Position numbers and translations under genes: made by a program | NCBI GenBank assembly: GCA_021163085.1 | Contig: JAGGXL010000007.1 | Span: 1 to 11,432, forward strand | Origin: Thermodesulfobacterium sp. | GTDB lineage: Bacteria; Desulfobacterota; Thermodesulfobacteria; Thermodesulfobacteriales; Thermodesulfobacteriaceae | Reading direction: 5' to 3' | DNA length: 11,432 bases | Shown: positions 6,265-11,432 of the stretch, piece after piece | Layout: every line of letters begins with the position of its first letter | Position numbering within the stretch: position 1 is the stretch's first letter | Notes under the pieces: model-generated | The model's database searches: none | What the model saw: the letters and a program-made list of their open reading frames with translations, nothing else | What the model was told of the DNA's origin: nothing

Positions 6265-7182
6265 ATGTTTAGTTTAAAAGAATTAAGTAGACGTGATTTT
6301 CTCAAAATATGCACTATTGTGACAGCTACAATGGGATTACCTCATACAATGGTAGATAAAGTAGAAGCAGCATTAAAAAAAGGTCCTAAACCCACAGTTA
6401 TCTGGTTGCACTTTATGGAATGTACAGGTTGCACAGAAGCACTTTTAAGAGCCTCCCATCCTCCACTTGGTAGGCTTCTTCTTGATATTATTAATTTAGA
6501 ATATCACGAAACTCTTATGCCAGCTGCAGGGAAACAAGCAGAAGAAGTTCTTCATCAGACAATGGAGAAATATAAAGGAAAGTATATTTGTGTAGTAGAG
6601 GGAGCTGTTTCTACAAAGGATGGAGGAATTTATTGTAAAATAGCTGGAAAACCTGCTATTGAAATTTTAAAAGAGGTTACTAAGGATGCTATGTTAGTTA
6701 TTGCCTATGGAACATGTGCTTCTTTTGGTGGAGTTCAGGCAGCGAGTCCTAATCCAACAGGTGCAGTAGGAGTTAAAGATGTAATTGGAACAGATAAACT
6801 TGTAAATATATCCGGATGTCCGCCCAATCCTTATAATTTCCTTGCCACAGTAAGCTATATTTTAACTTTTGGTAAGCTTCCTGAACTTGATGAATTGAGA
6901 AGACCCAAATTTGCATACGGAACACTTATTCATGATCACTGTGAAAGAAGAGCTCATTTTGATGAAGGAAGATTTGCAGAAAGATTTGGAGATGAAGGAC
7001 ATAGAAAAGGATATTGTTTGTATAAACTTGGATGTAAGGGACCAGTTACTTACTCCAATTGTCCTGCTATAAGATTTTGTGATGTTGGAGTATGGCCTGT
7101 TTCTGCAGGGCATCCATGTATTGGTTGTACAGAGCCTAATTTCTGGGATGATATGGCACCATTTTATGAATCCTTAGGTTAA
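6265..7182 (+). CDS. hyaA: [NiFe] hydrogenase small subunit, Tat-exported
   Basis: 305 residues. The N-terminus has a twin-arginine signal, LSRRDFLK at 7-14, with a short hydrophobic run, so the folded heterodimer is exported to the periplasm. Three Fe-S clusters can be assigned: proximal C53, C56, C151 and C185; distal H223, C226, C251 and C257; mesial C266, C285 and C288. The proximal site is the standard CTGC, and GTCASFGG lacks the extra cysteines of O2-tolerant enzymes, so an O2-sensitive group 1 enzyme is expected. An extra C272 sits inside the mesial loop, which is one residue longer than in the Desulfovibrio gigas sequence as I remember it. The chain ends at about 305 without a C-terminal membrane anchor, as in soluble Desulfovibrio enzymes. 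Naming varies (hyaA/hydA/hynA). The large subunit follows 50 nt downstream. Confidence 0.96.
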   Translation: MFSLKELSRRDFLKICTIVTATMGLPHTMVDKVEAALKKGPKPTVIWLHFMECTGCTEALLRASHPPLGRLLLDIINLEYHETLMPAAGKQAEEVLHQTMEKYKGKYICVVEGAVSTKDGGIYCKIAGKPAIEILKEVTKDAMLVIAYGTCASFGGVQAASPNPTGAVGVKDVIGTDKLVNISGCPPNPYNFLATVSYILTFGKLPELDELRRPKFAYGTLIHDHCERRAHFDEGRFAERFGDEGHRKGYCLYKLGCKGPVTYSNCPAIRFCDVGVWPVSAGHPCIGCTEPNFWDDMAPFYESLG

Positions 7183-7232
7183 TTGGATAATAACAATTAG
7201 GATAAAAATTTTTTAAAATAAGGAGGGTAATT

Positions 7233-8945
7233 ATGGGTAAGAGAATAACAGTTGATCCTATAACAAGGATTGAAGGGCATCTTAGAATTGATGTAGAAGC
7301 TGATGGTGGAAGAATAGTAAATGCCTGGGCTTCTCCTCAAATGTGGAGAGGGATTGAAGTTATTTTAAGGGGAAGAGATCCAAGAGATGCCTGTCTTATC
7401 AATCAAAGAATTTGTGGAGTTTGTACCACAGTCCATGCTATTGCATCTGTAAGGGCAGTAGAAAATGCTTTAGGAATGGAAATCCCTTTAAATGCTCAAT
7501 TAGTAAGAAATATTATACTTGCAGCTCATGGCATGCATGACCATATAGTGCATTTTTATCATCTTTCAGCTCTTGACTGGGTAGATATTATTTCTACTTT
7601 AAAAGCAGATCCTAAGAAAACTGCAGAACTTGCACAAACCTTATCTGATTGGAAAGGAAATAGTGTAACTTATTTTAAATCTGTGCAAGAAAAACTTAAA
7701 GCTTTGGTAGATAGTGGGCAAATTGGTCCTTTTACCAATGGTTATTGGGGACATCCTCAAATGAAACTTTCTCCTGAAGCTAATTTAATGGCAGTAGCAC
7801 ATTATCTTGCTGCTCTTGAATATCAATTTATTCCTAATAAGGTAGCTGCTATATTGGGAGGAAAGAATCCCCATATTCAGACTGTTACAGTTGGAGGAGT
7901 TGGGTTAGCTATCGATCCTGATAGTGATTCAGCACTTAATAGAGAGAGACTTGATTATATACGTGAGTTATTGATGCAAGCAAAGGAATTCTTCCAAAAG
8001 GTTTATCTTAATGATGTTATAGCTATTGGTTGTCTCTATTCAGACTGGATTAAGATTGGAGGAGGTGTTCCTAATTATTTAGCTGTTCCAGATATGCCTC
8101 TTGATACAAAAGGAACTAAGTTTGACTTACCTGGAGGAACTATATTCAATAAAGATCTTGGAACTTTTACACCAATTAAGAGCTTCAATGATCCATACTT
8201 TAGAGATAATGTTGCTGAAGATGTTGCTCATTCCTGGTATAAAGATACTGGTCTAAAACATCCTTGGAAAGGTGAAACTATTCCAAATTATACAGATTTT
8301 GATCCTGATGGTAAGTATAGCTGGGCTAAAGCCCCAAGATTTAAAGGTGAGCCTATGCAGGTTGGACCTGTTTCTCAGGTATTAGCAGGTATTGCTTCCA
8401 AGCATGAACTTACAATGAAATGGGTAAATTATGCGATAGAGAAAGCAAAATCTCTTGGTGTTAATATTGATGTAGATGCATTCCATTCTACTATTGGAAG
8501 ACACTTGGCAAGAGCAATTAGAGCAGCTGTTCTTGCAGACCTTGCTTTGAAACACCTTGACCTTCTTGAAAAGAACATTGCTAAAGGTGATCTTGAGGTG
8601 TGGAATGAAGTAAAATTCCCAGCTGGAGAAATTAAAGGATTTGGATTCCATGAAGCACCAAGAGGAACACTTTCTCACTGGGTAGTTATTGAAAATGGAA
8701 AAATCAAAAATTATCAGTGTGTAGTTCCTACTACTTGGAATGTGAGCCCAAGGTGTAGTAAAGGTAAGAAGGGACCTTATGAAGCAGCTTTAGTTGATAA
8801 TCATCCTATTGTAGATCCTGAAAAACCATTAGAAGTTTTGAGAACCATTCACTCCTTTGACCCATGTATTGCATGTGCAGTTCACATTATAAATGCCAGA
8901 GGAAAAGAAGTTAAGAGAGTAAAAGTTATGGCTTGTAGCAGATAG
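7233..8945 (+). CDS. hyaB: [NiFe] hydrogenase large (catalytic) subunit
   Basis: 570-residue subunit carrying the NiFe site that splits H2. It opens with ITVDPITRIEGHLRIDVE. The L1 motif RICGVCTTVH gives C61 and C64; the C-terminal motif DPCIACAVH gives C545 and C548, so all four Ni/Fe thiolates are present. The position that is selenocysteine in [NiFeSe] enzymes is Cys545. H551 marks the expected maturation cleavage site, leaving a 19-residue C-terminal extension (552-570) to be removed by an HyaD/HybD-type protease. That protease is not encoded nearby. It has no signal of its own and is exported with the small subunit. AGGAGG at 7221-7226 sets the ATG. No cytochrome b or c subunit follows; transcription ends at the strong terminator 30 nt later, so electrons probably go to a soluble periplasmic cytochrome encoded elsewhere. 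Confidence 0.97.
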   Translation: MGKRITVDPITRIEGHLRIDVEADGGRIVNAWASPQMWRGIEVILRGRDPRDACLINQRICGVCTTVHAIASVRAVENALGMEIPLNAQLVRNIILAAHGMHDHIVHFYHLSALDWVDIISTLKADPKKTAELAQTLSDWKGNSVTYFKSVQEKLKALVDSGQIGPFTNGYWGHPQMKLSPEANLMAVAHYLAALEYQFIPNKVAAILGGKNPHIQTVTVGGVGLAIDPDSDSALNRERLDYIRELLMQAKEFFQKVYLNDVIAIGCLYSDWIKIGGGVPNYLAVPDMPLDTKGTKFDLPGGTIFNKDLGTFTPIKSFNDPYFRDNVAEDVAHSWYKDTGLKHPWKGETIPNYTDFDPDGKYSWAKAPRFKGEPMQVGPVSQVLAGIASKHELTMKWVNYAIEKAKSLGVNIDVDAFHSTIGRHLARAIRAAVLADLALKHLDLLEKNIAKGDLEVWNEVKFPAGEIKGFGFHEAPRGTLSHWVVIENGKIKNYQCVVPTTWNVSPRCSKGKKGPYEAALVDNHPIVDPEKPLEVLRTIHSFDPCIACAVHIINARGKEVKRVKVMACSR

Positions 8946-8967
8946 AATTTAATTTTAGACTTTAAAT

Positions 8968-9008
8968 AAAAAAAAGATGGGAGCTTTTTAGCTCCCATCT
9001 TTTTTTTT
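8968..9008. terminator. Strong bidirectional intrinsic terminator between hydrogenase and hypD
   Basis: A perfect 10-bp stem GATGGGAGCT / AGCTCCCATC (8976-8985, 8990-8999) with a TTTT loop is flanked by eight A on the left and nine T on the right. It works as a T-tailed hairpin on both strands, ending the hydrogenase operon rightward and the hypCD operon leftward. Confidence 0.93.
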
Positions 9009-9058
9009 ATTTATTATTCTTTATTAAAACGAATTAATTATTTTTCTCTGTACTGTTA

Positions 9059-10186
9059 TTAATTACTTCTTCTATATTTAAAATAGGCAAGACAAGCTCC
9101 CTCAGAGGAGACCATACAGGGACCTATTGGATTTTGAGGAGTGCAGGCTTTTCCAAAAAGTTTACATTCTGATGGTTTGCTTAATCCTTTAATTATTCTT
9201 CCACAAAGACATTGTGGATTTTCCTTGCCCGAATTAATGGAAATGTTAAAAATTTTTTCTCCATCAAAATTTTTATATTCCGGTTTAATTTCATAAGCAC
9301 TATTAGGGATCTCTCCTAAACCTCTCCAGGGAAAAGTTTTTCTAATATCAAACACCTCTTTTAAAAACTTTTTAGCTTTAATATTTCCTTCAGGTGTGAC
9401 AGAGCGGGTATACTGAATTTCAACCTCGCATCTTCCTTCTCTCATTTGTTTAGCTATTAAATAAACAGTTTGAATGAGATCAAGAGGTTCAAATCCTGAA
9501 ATTACTACAGGTTTTTCATATTTTTTTACTATAGGCTCATAAGCTTTACTTCCGGTAATAGTGCTTACATGTCCAGGACCTATAAAAGCGTCAACAACAG
9601 GTTTTTCTTCACTTTGTAAAAGATATTCCAGCACAACAAGAGCTAAAATATGATTACAGACTACCCATAAATTTTTAATTTTTGATTCTTTAACCTGTTT
9701 TATAAGGACTGCTGTGTGAGGAGAAGTTGTCTCAAATCCTATGGCAAAAAATATTATTTTCTTTTTGGGATTTTCCATAGCGAATTTAATAGCTTCTATA
9801 GCAGAAGAAACAGGTTTTACTTGATAACCTTCGGCTCTTAATTTTAAAAGACTTGTTCTATTTGAACCAGGAACTCTCATTAAGTCTCCATAGGTGCACA
9901 AAATTGTGTCTGGCATTTTAGCAAGTTCTATAGCTAAGTCCAGTCTTTCTAAAGCAATAACACATACAGGACATCCTGGGCCATGAATAAAATTTATGTA
10001 ACCTTTAAGTAGTTCATCAAGGCCATTTCTTAGGATAACATGAGTATGTCCTCCGCAAAATTCCATTACATTTATAGGCTTGCCATATTTTTCTACTTCT
10101 TTTTTGATAAGATTGACTAAATTTTTTACTCTTTCAGGGTCTTTAAATTTATTCCACAGGTTGTTGAGAGTGTCTGAGTAACTCAT
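9059..10186 (-). CDS. hypD: Hydrogenase maturation factor HypD
   Basis: 375 residues, full length for HypD. HypD is the cytoplasmic Fe-S scaffold that, with HypC and HypE, assembles Fe(CN)2CO for [NiFe] hydrogenases. The conserved motifs are MEFCGGHTH (C44), GPGCPVC (C72, C75), CTYGDLMRVPGS (C97), GFETTSPHTA, NHIL and GPGHVSTITGS. The C-terminal [4Fe-4S] region has C326, C328, C341, C348, C357 and C365. The ATG at 10184-10186 has GAGGT seven nt upstream and lies inside the end of hypC, a 38-bp frame overlap that implies coupled translation. The gene serves the hydrogenase on the opposite strand; hypE, hypF, hypA and hypB are not in the window. Confidence 0.97.
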   Translation of the reverse strand: MSYSDTLNNLWNKFKDPERVKNLVNLIKKEVEKYGKPINVMEFCGGHTHVILRNGLDELLKGYINFIHGPGCPVCVIALERLDLAIELAKMPDTILCTYGDLMRVPGSNRTSLLKLRAEGYQVKPVSSAIEAIKFAMENPKKKIIFFAIGFETTSPHTAVLIKQVKESKIKNLWVVCNHILALVVLEYLLQSEEKPVVDAFIGPGHVSTITGSKAYEPIVKKYEKPVVISGFEPLDLIQTVYLIAKQMREGRCEVEIQYTRSVTPEGNIKAKKFLKEVFDIRKTFPWRGLGEIPNSAYEIKPEYKNFDGEKIFNISINSGKENPQCLCGRIIKGLSKPSECKLFGKACTPQNPIGPCMVSSEGACLAYFKYRRSN

Positions 10187-10388
10187 CCCAATACCTCAAG
10201 CTTTCTTGTGCTTCTTTTTCACTTAGTTTTTGTATAGCAAAGCCAACATGAACTAAAACCCAATCTCCTTCTTTAACAGGTTCAGGTAAAAGATGAAGAG
10301 ATATTTCTGTTTTTACTCCTTGTATTTCAGCTATTGCTGTCCATTCATTTTTAATTTCTATTATTTTATAAGGATAAGCCAAACACAT
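10149..10388 (-). CDS. hypC: Hydrogenase maturation chaperone HypC
   Basis: 79-residue HypC/HupF-family chaperone. It starts MCLAYP; Cys2, exposed after Met removal, is the essential residue that carries the Fe(CN)2CO group between HypD and the hydrogenase large subunit. GDWVLVHVGFAI at 41-52 is the second family motif, with H47. A longer frame opening at 10424 would bury Cys2 behind 12 residues and overlap the phosphatidyltransferase gene, so the ATG at 10386-10388 is the right start. Its end overlaps hypD by 38 bp, giving a C-terminal tail (RHSQQPVE) shaped partly by the hypD start region. Confidence 0.96.
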   Translation of the reverse strand: MCLAYPYKIIEIKNEWTAIAEIQGVKTEISLHLLPEPVKEGDWVLVHVGFAIQKLSEKEAQESLRYWDELLRHSQQPVE

Positions 10389-10392
10389 CTTG

Positions 10393-10989
10393 TTACCCCC
10401 CGGATTTATATCTTTTATAAACATGAATTATTCTTTGCAAAGCAGTAATGTGGGTAAAAATTGCAATGAATAGTAAAAGAGGTATACATAAATTAAAAAT
10501 TAAAGCAATAATCAATAGAGTAATTCTTTCAAAACGTGTTAGAAGTCCTATTTTACATTCAAAACCGACTCCTTCTGCTCTTGCTCTGGTGTAACTAACC
10601 ATGAGAGAGCCAGTTATAGATAAAAAACTTAATAAGACACCATAAATTGAATCTTGAGTTAAAAAATAGTAAGTGAAAGCCAAAAATAAGAAAATTTCTC
10701 CATATCTGTCAAGGACTGAATCCAAAAAAGCACCAAAAGATGTTACCTTTTTAGAGTATCTTGCAAGCAAACCATCTATAGCATCAAAAGGAGCAAAAAG
10801 AAAAAGAAATATCCCACCAAGTAAAAGTTTTCCATAAGCAATAAAAATAGAACTTATTATGAATCCTGTCAAACAGGTTATGGTAATGGTATTGGGATGA
10901 ATACCCCAAGAGGCTAAAATTTTAACTATAGGTAAAAGAATGGGTTGAGAAATATTTCTTATAGTTTCATTAAAAGTTAATTTTGCCAT
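10393..10989 (-). CDS. CDP-alcohol phosphatidyltransferase (phospholipid head-group transferase)
   Basis: 198-residue inner-membrane enzyme. The full CDP-alcohol phosphatidyltransferase signature is present, D69-AI-D72-G-LL-A-R77, then G86, D90 and D94 (DxxDGxxAR x8 GxxxDxxxD), which binds divalent metal and the CDP group. About six hydrophobic segments surround it. YTRARAEGVGFECKIGLLTR at about 132-151 resembles the region conserved in phosphatidylinositol-phosphate and archaetidylinositol-phosphate synthases, so an inositol-phosphate acceptor is my best guess over glycerol-phosphate (PgsA). Only the general reaction, transfer of a phosphatidyl group from a CDP lipid to an alcohol with CMP release, is firm. 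It stands 4 nt upstream of hypC, although no metabolic link to hydrogenase maturation is known. The ATG has GGAG about 8 nt upstream and overlaps the end of the comM-like remnant. Confidence 0.9.
   Translation of the reverse strand: MAKLTFNETIRNISQPILLPIVKILASWGIHPNTITITCLTGFIISSIFIAYGKLLLGGIFLFLFAPFDAIDGLLARYSKKVTSFGAFLDSVLDRYGEIFLFLAFTYYFLTQDSIYGVLLSFLSITGSLMVSYTRARAEGVGFECKIGLLTRFERITLLIIALIFNLCIPLLLFIAIFTHITALQRIIHVYKRYKSGG
10395..10401 (-). promoter_or_regulatory. G-rich ribosome binding site supporting the hypC start
   Basis: GGGGGGT on the minus strand, six nt before the hypC ATG, overlaps the last codons and stop of the phosphatidyltransferase gene. It supports the MCLAYP start and coupling of the two genes. 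Confidence 0.6.
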
Positions 10990-11132
10990 AAAGGTTTCTC
11001 CAAAATTCTATATTGCACAGCTTCAACTATATGATGTTTTAATATTATCTCAGATTCTTCTAAATCTGCAATAGTTCTGGAAATTTTTTAATTTTCCCCC
11101 ATTAAATCTTTAAATTCTACAGGTGAAACTCT
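10977..11132 (-). pseudogene. Remnant of a ComM/YifB-type Mg-chelatase-like ATPase (C-terminal pieces only)
   Basis: On the minus strand, codons 11087-10977 encode ISRTIADLEESE, then HIVEAVQYRILEKPLW and a stop. This closely fits the C-terminal end of ComM/YifB (usual form ARTIADLEGSE...EALQYR.LDR.LW). In the same frame, beyond a TAA at 11088-11090, a short stretch reads VSPVEFKDLMGEN, which fits the segment that normally lies some 90 residues earlier. The ATPase core is missing. So the gene seems to have lost its 5' part and an internal block and gained a stop. Its end overlaps the phosphatidyltransferase start, suggesting the original order was comM-phosphatidyltransferase-hypC-hypD. The C-terminal match is convincing; the upstream piece is less so. 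Confidence 0.65.
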
Positions 11133-11319
11133 TTATTATCTCTTTTTCCATTTCACCCAGGAGGTTATAAAAGGCTACCCTGAAAGACTTTCGAGGCATC
11201 CAGATCAGGTAAGAACATGGCTAACTGGAAGAAGAAAACCACCAAGAAAGAATAAGAAGTGGATTGAGGGGGGTTTTAAAGGAAATTTAATTTATAACCT
11301 CTGGGAGAATACTTCATGA
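11092..11319 (+). other. Unrecognised open-frame fragment without a start codon
   Basis: A plus-strand frame is open for 75 codons and ends with TGA at 11317-11319, but contains no ATG, GTG or TTG start. From about 11149 it reads protein-like, with GYPERLSRHPDQVRTWLTG, a basic PPRKNKK stretch and WIEGGFKGNLI. I cannot name the family. The first third overlaps the comM-like remnant on the other strand and is probably not genuine. A different minus-strand frame (11110-11199, 29 codons) also looks protein-like, so the coding direction is uncertain. It is best read as the 3' remnant of a gene cut off by rearrangement. The TGA overlaps the ATG of the next short frame. Confidence 0.3.
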
Positions 11320-11393
11320 ATACTAACTTTTTAGAATTTAAAGAGAAGATACAGAAGTTTTTTTCTCAAGAAGCACTTTTAAAAAATTTTTAA
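11316..11393 (+). other. Short frame (25 codons) in ATGA overlap, probable gene-start remnant
   Basis: ATG at 11316 overlaps the TGA of the preceding fragment (ATGA) and opens a frame that begins MNTNFLEFKEKIQKFF and stops after 25 residues. The ATGA junction is typical of coupled genes in an operon, so this may be the start of a lost or truncated downstream gene. No strong Shine-Dalgarno precedes it (GGGAG at 11302-11306 is 9 nt upstream). No family recognised; it may be non-coding. Confidence 0.25.
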
Positions 11394-11432
11394 ATATAAA
11401 ATAATAGACACAACCTTGGTTTATAAACAAGA

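Noticed and set aside
6862..7113. 83-codon antisense frame in the hydrogenase small subunit gene
   Set aside because: Shadow of the conserved Fe-S region; no motif, no ribosome binding site.
7180..7199. TAATTG...CAATTA hairpin between the hydrogenase genes
   Set aside because: Six A/T-rich pairs with an 8-nt loop and overlap with the stop codon; not convincing as an attenuator or RNA processing site.
8382..8678. 98-codon antisense frame in the hydrogenase large subunit gene
   Set aside because: Cys/Ser/Phe-rich composition typical of a reverse-strand shadow; no start signal.
1..11432. tRNA, rRNA, riboswitch, CRISPR array or defence system
   Set aside because: No GC-rich structured RNA gene, no regularly spaced repeats and no recognisable nuclease or defence protein was seen on either strand.

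Overview
The window is AT-rich throughout and reads like a thermophilic, anaerobic, H2-using bacterium, most plausibly a member of the Thermodesulfobacteria. The reasons are a soluble periplasmic [NiFe] hydrogenase of the sulfate-reducer type, a tungsten-enzyme-family oxidoreductase closest in my recollection to archaeal glyceraldehyde-3-phosphate:ferredoxin oxidoreductase, an FmdE-family protein, and strong AAAGGAGG-type ribosome binding sites. The taxonomic assignment is inference; no marker gene is present.

Layout. (1) 1-911, plus strand: the 3' part of a c-di-GMP gene (end of a GGDEF domain and a complete EAL domain). It is convergent with the next block and shares 4 bp with it. (2) 908-3953, minus strand: a tightly packed operon read leftward, arsR-like regulator -> FmdE-like protein -> TauE/SafE-type permease -> alginate-export-type outer-membrane barrel. 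(3) 3954-4125: divergent regulatory region with a good sigma-70-type promoter for the arsR operon, several AT-rich dyads and a short direct repeat that creates a 7-codon leader ORF. (4) 4126-6087, plus strand: GAPOR-like tungsten oxidoreductase. (5) 6265-8945, plus strand: [NiFe] hydrogenase small (Tat-exported) and large subunits with their own promoter, ended by a strong bidirectional terminator at 8968-9008. (6) 9059-10989, minus strand: CDP-alcohol phosphatidyltransferase -> hypC -> hypD, in overlapping or nearly overlapping frames. (7) 10977-11432: a decayed region. It holds the C-terminal remnant of a ComM/YifB-type Mg-chelatase-like ATPase with an internal deletion, followed by short unrecognised plus-strand coding fragments.

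How the genes fit together. HypC and HypD help assemble the Fe(CN)2CO group of the NiFe site, and their product serves the hydrogenase encoded on the other side of the shared terminator. HypA, HypB, HypE, HypF, the C-terminal protease and any cytochrome partner must lie elsewhere. The hydrogenase would oxidise H2 in the periplasm. The arsR-fmdE-tauE-porin operon joins a thiol-containing ArsR sensor to an inner-membrane anion permease and an outer-membrane channel. It lies back to back with a probable tungsten enzyme, so it is the best candidate here for an undescribed functional unit (metal/oxyanion or sulfur-anion handling). This link is inferred from gene order only.
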